Assembly (NCBI GenBank): GCA_003952965.2
Contig: RXIC02000430.1
Span: 25,831 to 89,830 of the forward strand
Source: Morella rubra
Taxonomy: Eukaryota; Streptophyta; Magnoliopsida; Fagales; Myricaceae
Length of the DNA: 64,000 nucleotides
Direction of reading: 5' to 3'
The position numbers were made by a program, and so were the translations under genes. This document shows positions 11,554-24,930 of the stretch, in pieces. How positions within the stretch are numbered: position 1 is the stretch's first letter; each line of letters starts with the position of its first letter. The notes below the pieces were generated by a model. The model was not told the DNA's origin. It did no database searches and worked only from the letters and a program-made list of their open reading frames with translations.

Positions 11554-14534
11554 AGCTTGGAAGCGGAAAGCTTATGTTATCGACAATATGAATGACTAAT
11601 AAGAAGATATATGTATTGTGTTTTTCTTCTAATTATATTGTCGAAGCTTCGGTGGTGTGTTTTCCGAAGCGTACTTGAATAAGGCCAATAGGCGGATATA
11701 TATGCATGTTGCTTTTCAGGGATTTTATAATGTAATGAGATTAAACGTACTCTTGTATTTAATATTCTCAAAATATTTTAAATAATTCCGATACTATATA
11801 TTGTGTTATGTTCAATATTAATCTCCCTAATATAATATTGTTTGTCACTTTTTTATATTACTTAAAGCTTGTGCGCGCGGTCTCTTTTTTGTGACGTTTC
11901 GTGTGATTTGCATGGCACAGATCAAATGATTTACCTTAATTAATAACAGTGCTGGCACTCTTTAATTATATATATGCCTTATAATAAAATGGTCAGATTT
12001 CCATAAAAGAAAGAAAAAAAAATTGAAACTACTGCTCTTGTTAATTTAAATGCATTATAAACGAAATCTCTCACAGCCAAAAGCCCATGCATATAATATT
12101 GTCCTATTAAGTACTAGTGCCTACGTCGCTTTAGTGTACGCATTAATTTCTTGCGTATGTTCTGTTTGAGCTTCGGGCCTATTAGTGTTTGTGTATAAAA
12201 TTTTGAGGAGGTTAAAATTTTGAGATTTAGGAGTTGGTGAAAACTGAAAGAGAGAAATAATTTGAATGAATTTTTTATATTTATTATAGTGGAAATGAAT
12301 TATTTGAATTTAACTAGCTTTGCGTAATATTTCTTTAGAAAATAAAAAGCTCAATATGTCTCCAAGCATTTGAATTCTGTAGCGCATAATATATATAGGG
12401 GGATCATGGACATTTTCTGTCTAAATTAGATATACTAGTTATTGTTTGTATAGCGGTGAATAGTGTGTAATGTTCATATGCATGTATTAATTTGGCTTAT
12501 ATATACATGGCCAACACCTATCTTTTTAGCTTCTAATTAAACTAAAACAACCGATTTAAAGACAAAAAAACAAAAATCTTTGACGTACCTGACGTCGCAT
12601 ATACTTTTAAACTTTTGTTAGTTGTCAATTCTCAATTTTTCTTGAAACTAATTAAAGACTCTCAATAAATTCCTATGTATAAGAAGATATAATTAATTTT
12701 GAGAAAAAATTACTTCAAGCGCCCTAAACTACATAATCGATCTCGAACATGGGTTACAACGACTACCTTTGACACATTAAACCCCTAAATGATCAATTCC
12801 ATCGTGTGCCCTTACAAAAGATCCAACCATCAAAATCATGCCATATATGCAAACCCATGGAATATACAAACAATCCTTCTATGGATCTCATGAGCCTGAT
12901 TTTATTGGGGGACCTGTTTTTTTGTTCCTTTGATCTTCTTTTTCTGTTTACCGTTGTTGGATCGAACTTTTTTATTTGTCTCCGATTTTTTCCTTTATGT
13001 TAATGGTTTTGAACTCATGTATTTCTGTTCAATTCTTTTGGGTTGGATTTTTTCAATTAATTTTACTCTTATCTTCGATTTTTCATTTGACATGACATGC
13101 TAATTGTAGGGTAATTACTTGGACTGGTACTGGAAAACTTTTATTACAAGAAATTTTTTCTTATAATTACTCTTTGTATGGAAGACTGATCGTTAAGAAA
13201 GACTTCGTTGTGATCTTTTTGAAAAATTAACCATATAAATGACGTTGGTTACCTATGAAAAAAAGTGTGTTTTTATTTTTAGTAGGAGTAATATTTGTGG
13301 ATTTTTGTCTTGATCCCAACTCCTTTGGGGTCGGTAGGATACATTATCCAAGTACTGAGCCAAAGAAGCTGTAGGAGGAAGCATTGACAACTGTCTTCAT
13401 TGTTACGGAAGCATTAATGAAGTTAGAGACGTGGCCAATTTAATCTTCAAAGGAGACTCTTCCCTCCTTTACAATTGCCCCAACTAATATGAAAAACTCT
13501 TCCGTATTCTATCCACCACAAGAACTCTACTTGATAATTAGCGTCCTCATTGGATTCTAATTATTTCAGCTACATGCAGTGGCCAAATCCGGTCGCAGTA
13601 TTAATAACTATACCCTTTAGACTTTTAGGATCCGTTTGTTTGCTTCTAGAATAAATTTTATAATTTATTTTACTTGTTTTCAGATATTTAACGAGCACTT
13701 GAAAATGAAGTCCAAGTAAAAAGTTTTCAGATTAACATAGAATCGTAGTGCAAAACATAGTTTTTTAAGCAATAATTATATATGTACATACTAGCTATAC
13801 ACCAGTTCTTGGAAAAGCACTTAATTATTTTATTAGGTCAAATATTAGGCAGCCAAACACTACTGAAACACTGTATCAAATCCTAGTTGTGTAACTAGCT
13901 TTGTCTTCCTTCGGAAAAGTGAAAAGCGCAATATATATGTCTCTAAAATATTTGAATTTTCGAGACATTTGAATTTTGAAAATTTTGTACCGCATGACAT
14001 AGTGGGATGGGCTTATGTTTATCATTATTAAGGACATTTTCTGTCACAAGATATATATTCCTACTTATTATTTGTATCTTTTTGTGGAGGTCATGAATAT
14101 ATAGTGTGTATTAATGTTCATATTTGGCTTATATATTTATAAAAGCCACCACCTATATATCTTTTTAGCTTCTTAAACTAAAACTACCAATTTAAAGAAA
14201 CAAAAAACACAAATCTTTAAAATATCACTTCGTGCTCTTAAACTATAAGAAGATATATGATTAATTATTGTGAAAAAGTCACTTCGTGCTCTTAAACTAT
14301 CAAAGTAATTTCAAATATGGGTCACATGCTGTAATAATTAGAATCCATGAGAAGGATGCTAAACAAGTAGAGTTCTTGTGGCGGATAGAATACAGAGAGT
14401 TTCTCATATCAGTTGGGGTAGTTGTAAAGGAGTGAAGAGTCAGACTCGAAGATTAAAGGTTAAATTGGGGTAGTTGTAAAGGAGTGAGGAGTCACACTCG
14501 AAGATTAAAGGTTAAATTGGCTACGTCTCTAACT
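11554..14534. other. Gene-free AT-rich intergenic DNA with internal repeats
   Basis: No convincing coding sequence is seen on either strand. Two related stretches lie at 12400-12700 and 13900-14250. 13420-13570 is an inverted match to 14335-14540, and the latter also matches 22790-22960 directly. The segment at 13325-13345 (cccaactcctttggggtcgg) resembles a retroposon-derived sequence but could not be classified. Confidence 0.5.
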
Positions 14535-15850
14535 TTATTAAGTTCTTGTGCTATGTTTATGTACTACATTGACCTCCAAACATTTTCCAACCATCTGATC
14601 ATCTATGTCGTAATTACTTCTGATCAACTTCATGCCCTAAAAATCTAGGTAGGTCCTGTGAAAATTAATTGAAGTCAAAATTAATCTCTATATTGCCATA
14701 AAATAAAGGTTAATATTCATGAACCTAAAAACAACCTCAAACTTGTCTCTACATGGCGTGATCCATGCACGCTTTTATCACGACAAATGCATATACCTAA
14801 CATGCATTTATTGGTGTACAGCTATTGAAGGTAATTGGACTATATATATATTATTTTTTTATGTTATCTGCAATATGGCCAATAAGCAGATAGTACAGTA
14901 TACGAATGTCGAAGCTTGTGTGGTGTGTTTTTCCGCTGTGTTAATGAAGATTAGCTTGCCTAGCCCAATAGGGAAATGGCAGGATTTTTTTTTTCCGTTA
15001 CTGTTATATATCCACAATAAAAGGCCAATAATTGGATGTAGCGTGTGTTTCTCAATTTTCATAATATTGAAAACTTGTACTGATGAATCTGATCTTGTGT
15101 GTTACTGTTATTATAATATATATATATATCGATATTAATGATCAAGATAATGTCAAGATATATATTAACGTTGTGCGTACGTTCTTTCGTCATGTTTCAC
15201 ATCACATGTGTTGCATGGCTCAGATCAGATCTTTTGCTACAATGGCCAGCTTAATTTCCACCAAAGAAGAAGCAATTTGAACTGGTTTTATTTAAGTGAT
15301 ATATTTTTTAATATATATAGAAAGCTACAAGGAAGGTAGTATATATCCACAGTAAGGTACTAGCTCAGATAATTTAGAGATTCAGATAATTTATGGAACT
15401 TCTGTTTAATAAAACCAAAAGACTTACTTGATTACCCAAAAAAATGACAATCAAAAGACTGGTATATACTATATAGTTTAACGCAAAAAAATAATAATTA
15501 CCTAAAAAATATTCTGGTGTACAAACGTTGATAAAAGAATTAAGAGAGAAAATTTGAATAAATATTATAATGAAATAAACAATTAGATAAGAATAAAGAT
15601 TATTTTTTTATTTTTTTAATAAAATTAAAATTTTGATTTTGGTACTCAAACACTGTGGACGTACAGTTCTAATCACGTGCTTTCAGCTACATGTGATGCC
15701 TAACTGAAACATCACTTGTGCCTTCGCGCGGGCGAGTGGAAGAAAAGAGCTCCTAATGTCAAGCGCGTTGGTGCACGCGTCCACTCTCTACCGTCTCTTC
15801 TGTTCCTCTCCCTTACTTCGTCCAAGTCCAACGCTGCATTGTGAACTTCT
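14535..15850 (+). pseudogene. Ghost chitinase locus: flanks kept, gene deleted
   Basis: 14535-14850 matches the upstream flank of chitinase 1 (450-690) and 14860-15300 matches its 3' flank (2212-2680). The two join at about 14850-14860 (tatatatatta followed by atgttatctgcaatatgg), so TATA box, both exons and the intron, about 1.5 kb, are missing as one piece. The downstream spacer to 15850 then runs into a metallophosphoesterase exon 1, as in unit 1. Confidence 0.7.
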
Positions 15851-17466
15851 ATGGCAACCTCTGTTTGCATCGCAGTTGTCAGCAACATCGTGAGTCTCTC
15901 TCTCCCTGGTATTTGTTTTTTGTTCGACTTTAGAAACCCTAGGTCTATGCGAGATTATAATTCTTCTTTTGTTAATCTAAATGACAATCTAGGGTTTGGA
16001 AGCATGATGATTGGAGTCTACAAGAAGATACAAAGGCACTTCAGTTTTTAAAGGTATTTCCCCTTCTTTTTTTGTTCTTTTCCAATTTTATGCATTTTAC
16101 TTCCGTGATTGCTTCTCTTTGATTCGTAATAGTCACTGCACAGAAAAATTTGTAGTTTGACTGTGTATTAGAAAACGAAAAAGTTAAGATGTATATGTAT
16201 GTCGAACTGGCTTTTTAAAGTTTAGTAATAGTAAAAAGAATGTTAAATATTTAAAGTGAAATTCCGATGAGTGATAAATTAAGAATCTTTTGGTCTTCAA
16301 CTCATATCACTATGGTTACATACTGGCATGAACAACTCACTATGTAGACCATGTTTAATCAATGTTTTTCTCTGGGCTAATCCACTATTTGTTTCCATGG
16401 GAAAGTAGTAGATTACGGTAGCTTAAAATAAACCAGAAGATGAAGTGTTTTGAGAGAAAGGTTGCTTTATGTGTATCGTTGAATGAAACTCTAGAAGCAA
16501 ACAGCCCAAAACAAAGAGCAGTCCGAATCTGGGGTTCTTTGTTTGTAACTGGCTAATTGTTTTGGGCTCACTTTTTCTTCTTAATGTCTGTGTTTAACTT
16601 GGTTTAGGAAAGAATTATTGTTTTATCTTAACTAATACGGTTTACGGTGAAATGCAGCAGGATTTTTGTTTATGGTACCTTTTTTGCATCTCTATAAGTT
16701 AGCTGAACTGGTTACCTCAGTGGTCTGCAAATAGATTTACATCTATGTTTTTATTTGTGTGAAAGAGGGGCCAATTTGAGACACCTACAATCCTGAAACT
16801 TCTATACGTCTGACAAACTCTGAAATTTTGCATAGTTAATGTGCTTACTGATTTAATTACTAAACCTTTATTACTTCTTCTTTGCTCTGTTTCTTGCTAC
16901 TTTTCTCTGTGTTTATTCAGGTGATTTTGGCAATGAGAATGTCGAACTCGTCCAAAGTGTCGCAAATCTTGAATTTACTAAAGCAGTTATTTTAGGAAAC
17001 CATGATACCTGGTTTACTCCGCGGTTCTCCAGCAAGTAAGTTTATTTTCTATTTACCTGCACAAAATTTCTTCTTCGACAGACTTAGCTAGAGGAATACT
17101 TCAGTGATCAATGTCATGCTCACTAGACAGCTTCTTCTACTTTTACAATCCTGTAAATTTACTGGCTTCTCTGAGTTCTTGTTCCTATTTCTAAAGGAAC
17201 AAAAACGAGTTCTCTTATTTGATGCAATTGTACGCCATTCAAGCTGCGCTCTCTCTCTCTCTCTCTTCTGCCACAACTTCTAGAGGTTTTAGCCATATCT
17301 TTTTTTATGATTTAAACTGATTTATTATATGCAGTCCCTAATAATCAGCTTAACTTAGTCCTTGATTTGAATATCAGGAGGAAGGACAGAGTTCAACTTC
17401 AGCTTGGAGTCAAAGACATGGATGCAAGTGCTAAGAGAATCTATGAAGCTGCTTTAGGCACACCGG
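15851..17466 (+). pseudogene. Calcineurin-like metallophosphoesterase pseudogene, copy A
   Basis: Exon 1 (15851-15889) reads MATSVCIAVVSNI, so the metal-binding GD is replaced by SN. Exon 2 (16003-16053) reads HDDWSLQEDTKALQFLK. Exon 3, which should encode PDLVLFTG, is deleted at about 16658. Exon 4 (16921-17035) is intact and contains DFGNENVELV and the catalytic GNHD. The next exon (17378 on) joins RKDRVQLQL directly to GVKDMDASAKRIYEAALGTP with the intron and middle exons missing, then runs into a CCGGAAT-rich repeat at 17467. Splice sites are otherwise well kept (GTGAGT, GTATTT, GTAAGT). It is followed in tandem by copy B. Confidence 0.7.
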
Positions 17467-17822
17467 AGGGTCATTTGAAACGGATGAACCGGAATGGGCC
17501 ATTTCAGTACTCACGGAATCCAAAATTTCATTCTGGTTCCATTCCGGAATGGACTGGAACATAACCGGAATGGAACCGAAATTTCTGGAAACGAAATCCG
17601 GAAATTCCGGTTCCATATCTTGGCCTGAAGGCCCAGATTTTACTTTGGCCCAAAATGTTTTTTAAAGCATTTTAGGCCAAAAACTGGCCTGTTTTTTTTC
17701 CCCTGTTGCAAAAGTTTCATAATACTATTTTTAAGCACATCATTCCATTATCATTCATCAAGAAATCAACGGAAAAAAAATTACATAATTACATATTGTG
17801 TCCATACATTTATTCTGTCCAA
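17467..17822. repeat. CCGGAAT-rich transposon fragment in copy A
   Basis: This is the left part of the element seen full length at 19824-21593, inserted at the same codon (after GTPE). It stops at about 17822, where unrelated sequence leads into the start of tandem copy B (similarity resumes near 17920). Confidence 0.55.
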
Positions 17823-18186
17823 GTAGGAGCATCGCCCCACCCCACACCCCCTGCTCCGCGCCTCTGAATTCACAAACCGTTGCATAAAAGAATTCTGAAA
17901 GAAAACATTTACATTAAAATAATTATAATGAAAATAAATAATGCGATAAGAATTAAAATCTATATTTGTAATTTTTTAAAAAAAATTCAAAATTTTTAAT
18001 TTTCGGTACTCAAACACTTGAGTACACCGTTATCTAATCACGTGCTTTCAGCTACATGTGATGCCTAACTGAAACATCCCTCGCGCCTTCGCGCGGGCGA
18101 GTGGAAGAAAAGAGCTCCTAATGTCAAGTGCATTGGTGCACGCGTCCACTCTCTGCCATCTCTTCTGTTCCTCTCCCCTTACTTCG

Positions 18187-19823
18187 TCTGTTTGCATCGC
18201 AGTTGTCAACAACGTCGTGAGTCTCTCTCTCCCTGGTATTTGTTTTTTGTTCGACTTTAGAAACCCTAGGCCTGTGCGAAATTATAATTCTTCTTTTGTT
18301 AATCTAAATGACAATCTGGGGTTTGGAAGCATGATGATTGGAGTCTACAAGAAGATACAAAGGCACTTCAGTTTTTAAAGGTATTTCCCCTTCTTTTTTT
18401 GTTCTTTTCCAATTTTATGCAGTTTACTTCCGTGATTGCTTCTCTTTGATTCGTAATAGTCGCTGTACAGAAAAATTTGTAGTTTGACTGTGTATTAGAA
18501 AACGAAAAAGTTAAGATGTATCATGTATGTCGAATTGGGTTTTTAAAGTTTAGTAATGGTAAAAAGAATGTTAAATATTTAAGGAGAAATTGCGATGAGT
18601 GATAAATTAAGAATCTTTTGGTCTTCGACTCATATCACTATGGTTACATACTGGCATGAACAACTCACTATGTAGACCATGTTTAATCAATGTTTTTCTC
18701 TGGGCTAATCCACTATTTGTTTCCATGGGAAAGTAGTAGATTACGGTAACTTAAAATAAGCCAGAAGATGAAGTGTTTTGAGAGAAAGGTTGCTTTATGT
18801 GTATCGTTGAATGAAACTCTAGAAGCAAACAGCCCAAGACAAAGAGCAGTCCGAATCTGGGGTTCTTTGTTTGTAACTGGCTAATTGTTTTGGGCTCACT
18901 TTTTCTTCTTAATGTCTTTGTTTAACTTGGTTTAGGAAAGAATTATTGTTTTATCTTAACTAATACGGTTTACGGTGAAATGCAGCAGGATTTGGTGCTG
19001 TTTACGGGCAAGTTCTATTCCCCCAGCTGTTTACCTACCGGTGCATCTCTATAAGTTAGCTGAACTGGTTACCTCAGTGGTCTGCAAATAGATTTACATC
19101 TATGTTTTTATTTGTGTGAAAGAGGGGCCAATTTGAGACACCTACAATCCTGAAACTTCTATACGTCTGACAAACTCTGAAATTTTGCATAGTTAATGTG
19201 CTTACTGATTTAATTACTAAACCTTTATTACTTCTTCTTTGCTCTGTTTCTTGCTACTTTTCTCTGTGTTTATTCAGGTGATTTTGGCAATGAGAATGTC
19301 GAACTCGTCCAAAGTGTCGCAAATCTTGAATTTACTAAAGCAGTTATTTTAGGAAACCATGATACCTGGTTTACTCCGCGGTTCTCCAGCAAGTAAGTTT
19401 ATTTTCTATTTACCTGCACAAAATTTCTTCTTCGACAGACTTAGCTAAAGGAATACTTCAGTGATCAATGTCATGCTCACTAGACAGCTTCTTCTACTTT
19501 TACAATCCTGTAAATTTACTGGCTTCTCTGAGTTCTTGTTCCTATTTCTAAAGGAACAAAAACGAGTTCTCTTATTTGATGCAATTGTACGCCATTCAAG
19601 CTGCGCTCTCTCTCTCTCTCTCTTCTGCCACAACTTCTAGAGGTTTTAGCCATATCTTTTTTTATGATTTAAACTGATTTATTATATGCAGTCCCTAATA
19701 ATCAGCTTAACTTAGTCCTTGATTTGAATATCAGGAGGAAGGACAGAGTTCAACTTCAGCTTGGAGTCAAAGACATGGATGCAAGTGCTAAGAGAATCTA
19801 TGAAGCTGCTTTAGGCACACCGG
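18187..19823 (+). pseudogene. Calcineurin-like metallophosphoesterase pseudogene, copy B
   Basis: This is a direct tandem copy of A, about 2.35 kb downstream. Exon 1 (18187-18216) has lost the ATG and first codons and reads SVCIAVVNNV, so GD is NN. Exon 2 (18330-18380) is HDDWSLQEDTKALQFLK. Exon 3 (18986-19007), lost in A, is kept as QDLVLFTG with a GC-type donor (gcaagt). Exon 4 (19278-19392) is intact with GNHD. The last exon (19735 on) shows the same QLQL-GVKDMD fusion as copy A and ends at the same transposon insertion. Missing middle exons and C-terminus make it non-functional. Confidence 0.7.
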
Positions 19824-21593
19824 AGGGTCATTTGAAACGGATAGAACCGGAATGGGCCATTTCAGTACTCACCGGAATCTAAAATTTCATTCTGGTTCCA
19901 TTCCGGAATGGACTGGAAATAACCGGAATGGAACCGAAATTTCTGGAAACGAAATCCGGAAATTCCGGTTCCATATCTTGGCCTGAAGGCCCAGATTTTA
20001 CTTTGGCCCAAAATATTTTTTAAAGCATTTTAGGCCAAAAACTGGGCTGTTTTTTTCCCCTGTTGCAAAAGTTTTATAATACTATTTTTAAGCACATCAT
20101 TCCATTATCATTCATCAAGAAATCAACGGAAAAAAAAATTACATAATTACATTTGTGTCCATACATTTATTCTGTCCAAAATAAACTACAATGAAGAGAG
20201 ATTTCTTCATTCTAGGAATATAGTACACCCCCCCCCGTCTCCAAAGTACAAACATGAAATTGTAATGATTTTAATCAAGATTTTTGGGAGGAAGTTTGGC
20301 CTGATGCACTATAACATAATCAGCAAAATAAACATTTGCTTATAATTGCTGGTCAGCAATGAAAAAGATTAAAACATTTTTTGAAAAAATATAATATTAT
20401 ATGTATATAAGAGATACTTAGGAACAACAGATGGCAAAAAAGAATTTGTAACCAAGCTTATTCCACAAAAAAAAAAAAAAAAAAACAGAATATACTATGA
20501 CAACAGATGGCAAGAGATGACAAAAAAAGAATACACTATAATTGTGAATGCATATTGAAATCATATCTCATTTCACAATAAATAAGGAGTTAAAGATCCA
20601 CCCAAATGATGCCTATGTAATCAAGGCTTATTCCCACAAATAAAGAATCTGAAAACTTGAAGTTCAATGACAGATATTCTGAACAAATATTGCTATTCAT
20701 TGGTTAACAAATACACTATAACATCAGAAACACAAGAGATTTGGCCATAGACGTATTCATTGGTATTCTTTGCTTTGCTTTATCATTGTCATAGACCTAT
20801 CTTCTCTGATGGTTCCATGTTTCTTAATTTTACTACAAACATAAAATCCCAATAGCAGAGCATAATAATTAGAACATTAATATAAACTAGTAAATTAGAA
20901 CACAGTTGTAAACCATAAATGTAATGTAAACCAACAAATTAGAACACCATCATACAATCCCAACAGCATAGCATAATAATTAGAACATAGTTGTATAGAA
21001 GTGCAAATAATTCCAATAACTTAGAACATAAGAATAAATTCCAATCACAATCTATCTCCATGGCATGAGATTCGGATTTACGAAAAATTACATGAACATA
21101 CTTAAACCCTAACGCAAGTTAAAATTCCCAAATCAAATCAACACACCCCGTCTCTGGTGAGAGATGAGGCCACCAAAGGTCCAAAACTCAACTGAAATCC
21201 CGTGAGTGAGAGAGAGATTTTGGGATGGAGAGAGTTGAGAGAGAGAGAGAGAGAGAGTGAGAGAGAGAGAGAGAGATGGAGATTTCGGAGGGAGGGAGGA
21301 TGACGATGATGGACGGAGGCTAGATCAGTGCGGGGGCAGGGCTGGCGAGTGGCGGCAGGGAGGAGCTAGGTGGGGAGTCTGGGACGTTTCAAAAATTCGA
21401 CGAAGAGTCTCGACTCTTCATGTGGCCTGGGTCGTTTTGACTCAGGTCACGTTTTTTATTGTTTTAAAACCAGCCTTGAATTAATTTAAAAATATATATA
21501 CCGGAACCAAAAAATGGGTTCCAGTTTCAGTACCAGAATAGGCTGGAACCGGAACCGTAAATTCCGGTTTCCATCGCATAAAATTCTCACCCT
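19824..21593. mobile_element. CCGGAAT-rich DNA transposon-like element in copy B
   Basis: The left end (agggtcatttgaaacgg, then gaaccggaat) and the inverse of the right end (agggtgagaattttatgcg, then gaaaccggaat) are weakly inverted, with CCGGAA-rich subterminal sequence at both ends, as in some non-autonomous hAT elements. No clear 8-base target duplication was found, so the class is uncertain. It has no transposase; it holds a poly-A run at 20468-20486 and a (GA)n run at 21180-21275. A fragment of the right half recurs at 23957-24215. Confidence 0.45.
21207..21275. repeat. (GA)n microsatellite
   Basis: Near-perfect gagaga repeat with a few interruptions. Confidence 0.85.
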
Positions 21594-22330
21594 TAATTGC
21601 TGAGGTTCCAGCAGCGGCTGTTGGAAAGATCAACCCGGTGAGAATCTTGTTTTCAAATGGTCATGGAGTTCCATGTCCCAGCAATGTGTTGATCTGAATT
21701 ATGGTAATTTGGGTAAGATACACTGTGTTTAGATTAGCTAGGTTAGCGTAATCTCTTGATCACTTTGTAATCAAGTTTGAAAATAGTGGATTTAAAAACC
21801 GGCTTCGGTTGGAGAGTTTTTCCTTTTTGAAGAAATTCTTCAAGAGGGTTTCTCTTTGTCACCAAATCTTGTGTCAAGTGTATGATTAAATTTCCTTTTA
21901 TTTAATTGTTATCATTTAACCTTTCTTGTGTTAGTGTTCTTAGAATATCAATATTGTGATATTGAATATTCTGTACAAAGGAGGTTAAAGACAAAGGTAT
22001 AAGTGTATTTGATTACATCTTATATATCTAATCTTGCAGGTATTTTTAAATTGATTGGGTATCAATTTAGTTTGTGAATCTATAAATTCAATAGCCTGCG
22101 AGTTTCTTTCGAGTTTTTTACAGCTAGTTCGGAATTGTTCTGTATTTTACAAATTGTTCATACTGTTTTTTACAGACTTGTTCTTACGTGTTTTCTGGAT
22201 ATTGTTGAGTCTTTGGTTATCGAAAACATTGTATTTGGATTGATTTTGCATAGGATAGGTTTTAGATGTAAAAAGATATTTGAGGATTTTTAAATATACA
22301 AATTCACCCCCCTCTAGGTATTTTGCACAT
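21388..22330. repeat. Block duplicated at 23957-24790
   Basis: From aaaattcgacgaagagtct onward this block recurs at 23957-24790 with small differences. It covers the right end of the CCGGAAT element and then family R1 in reverse orientation (the inverse of 61210-61330: aagccggttt, gaagaacttcttcaa). A short open stretch, GKINPVRILFSNGHGVPCPS, is kept in both copies (about 21626-21685 and 24259-24330) but no family was recognised. Confidence 0.55.
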
Positions 22331-23136
22331 TGTTTGGGTCTAAATTAGGTTGTTCATTTCACATATCTGAAACATATACTTTTAACTTTTGTATTTTCCT
22401 TTCTTTTATTTTTTGTTAGTTATCAATTCTCAATTTTTATTGGAACTCAAAGTATCTTCGCTTATACATATACATTTTCTCTTATATGCTCTTCTCAAAA
22501 ATTTCTCACGAAATTAACACGTGCTTTTTATGTTCTCATTGGTTTCAAAAATTGGCCAAAGAGTAAGCATAAAAATAAAAAGGTTTGCCTAATTATGTCG
22601 AATTATCAATAAGGGCAATTAGAAAATACCTGGGTATATATTATTCTTGCTCATGAATCATTTCATCTGGAATTAATTAAAGGCTCTTAGTAAATTCTTA
22701 CCTATAAGAAGATTTATGATTAATTATTGCGAAAAAAGTCACTTTGTACTCTTAAACTATCAAAATAATTTCAAATATGGGTCACATGTTGTAATAATTA
22801 GAATCCATGAGAAGGATGCTAATCAATTAGAGTTCTTGTGGTGGATAGAATACGGAGAGTTTCTCAAATTACTTAGGGTAGTTGTAAAGGAGGGAAGAGC
22901 TACCCTCGAAGATTAAAGGTTAAATTGGCTACGTCTCTAACTTCATTAATGCTTCAGCACAAACAAAGACTTGTGGTGGATAGAATCCGTATGGTAGGTT
23001 CCCAATATTGCAGAATAAATTTTATAATTTATTTTACTTATTTTCAGATATTTAATACGCACTTGAAAATGAATTCAAAGTAAAAAGATTTTAGATTAAC
23101 AGTAAAAGCTTTATTATTTTTCAGAAAATAAACTAA
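22331..23136. other. Gene-free spacer made of chitinase-cluster repeats
   Basis: 22440-22700 is an inverse match to 8830-9060, and 22716-22960 matches 14270-14530. No gene is seen. Confidence 0.5.
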
Positions 23137-23654
23137 CACTACAAGAAATTTGACCTTTTGAGACGGAATTTTCCGTCCAAAAAATCCAAATTCCTTCCCG
23201 AAAATGTTTTCGGGACGGAATTAGTCTGTCAAGCCAGGTGTCCCAATAAGTCCGTTACAAAAGATTTTTTGGCACAAAAAATATATTTCGTCCCAAAAAG
23301 TGCCCTTTTGGGACGAATATATTTCAACCATTTGAACGATATATCCAATGTTCAAATGCTACATCCAACAACAACCATTCGAATGGACTTCGAACACTAA
23401 ATCCACCGCAACCATTTGAACGGTCTTCGACCGCTTCATTTAACAGCAGCCATTTGAAGGCTAAATTCAACCTTTCGAATGCTACATCCAACAGCAATCA
23501 TTCAAATGCTGCATCAAATGTTCTAACGGTGGACCGCTTGAATTTTCATCAAATTATAAAATGTTATTATGTTCTAACGGTGGATTAATAGTTCTACTAG
23601 TGGAGCGTTCTAATGGTGGATGAACTGTTCGAACACTGAAAAACAAGAAACCGT

Positions 23655-23765
23655 CTTTGTCGTCTCCTTCTCCTTCTCCTCCTCTTTCTTCTCCTTCTCC
23701 TCCTCCTTCTCCTCCTCCTCCTTCTTATTTCCCTTCTCACTGTTCTTCTTCTTATTCTCCTCCTA
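23655..23765. repeat. CT/CTT-rich microsatellite
   Basis: Imperfect (CTC/CTT)n. It gives rise to Ser/Phe-rich and Arg-rich open frames on the two strands that are not genes. Confidence 0.8.
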
Positions 23766-23769
23766 CTAT

Positions 23770-23956
23770 TATCTAATATGTACAAGGTACTATTATATCC
23801 ATATGTACAAGGTACTATTATATCCAGTATAAGATATTATACATATTATGTAAAAGGTACTTTATATTAAAAAATATGTGTAAGGTACTATTACATAGTA
23901 TGTATAAGGTACTATTAAACAATATGTATAAGGTACTATTGTTTAACATGTATAAG
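23770..23956. repeat. AT-rich minisatellite, part 1
   Basis: Tandem units of about 22-27 bases built on aatatgtataaggtactatt. The same array continues at 30728-31011, 39144-39390 and 41745-42360. Confidence 0.85.
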
Positions 23957-24790
23957 CAAAAATTCGACGAAGAGTCTCAACTCTTCATGTGGCCAGGGTC
24001 GTTTTGACTCAAGTCATGTTTTTTATTGTTTTAAAACCAGCCTTGAATTAATTTTTAAAAAAATACCGGAACTGGAAAATTTTGACATTTCAGTCGGAAT
24101 TTCTGGTTCCAGTTCTAGAATTTCCATAAAATGGGTTCCAGTTTCGGTATAGAAATAGGCTGGAACCGAAACAGTAAATTTCGATTTCCACCGGATAAAA
24201 TTCTCACCCTTAATTGCTGGAGGTTCTAGCAGCGGCTGTTGATTGCATAAGTTGTTGTATGGAAAGATCAACCCAGTGAGAATGTTGTTTTCAAATGGTC
24301 ATGGAGTTCCATGTCCCAGCGATGTGTTAATCTGAATTGTGGTAATTTGGGTAAGATACACTGTGTTTAGATTATCTAAGTTAGCGTAATCTCTTGATCA
24401 CTTTGTAATCGAGTTTGAAAATAGTGGATTTAAAAACCGGCTTCGGCCCGGAGAGTTTTTCCTTTTTGAAGAAGTTCTTCAAGAGGGTTTCTCTTCGTCA
24501 CCAATTCTTGTGTCAAGTGTGTGATTAAATTTCCTTTGATTTAATTGTTATCATTTAACATTTCTTGTGTTAGTGTTCTTAGAATATCAATATTGGTGAT
24601 ATTGAATATTCTATACAAAGGAGGTTGAAGATAAAAGTATAAGTGTATTTGATTACATCTGGTATATCTAATCTTGCAGGTATTGTTAAATTGATTGCGT
24701 ATCAATTTAGTTTGTGAATCTGTAAATTTCATAGCCTGCAAGTTTCTTTGGAGTTTCTTACAATTAGTTTGCAACTATGGTCTTGAATAA
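23957..24790. repeat. Second copy of the 21388-22330 block, inside the minisatellite
   Basis: Begins abruptly after a minisatellite unit (catgtataagc) and matches 21388-22260 to near tacaattagtttgcaac. No gene is seen. Confidence 0.6.
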
Positions 24791-24930
24791 ATTTTGAATA
24801 CATCATTTACTGAAACTAATTTTGGACGCCGTTTTTTTAGCTGTGTTAATTATAAAGTAATTTTGTCAGTAATTACATAATTTACTAAAAAACCAACTTG
24901 ATTGATCATTCATTATGTTTAATGTTGCAG

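Noticed and set aside
17367..17564. Possible functional small protein spanning the fused exon in copy A
   Set aside because: The frame is a phosphoesterase fragment running into a transposon; no start or upstream exons in usable form.
23597..23785. Arg-rich minus-strand open frame and its Ser/Phe-rich plus-strand counterpart
   Set aside because: Produced by a CT/CTT microsatellite; no conserved protein.
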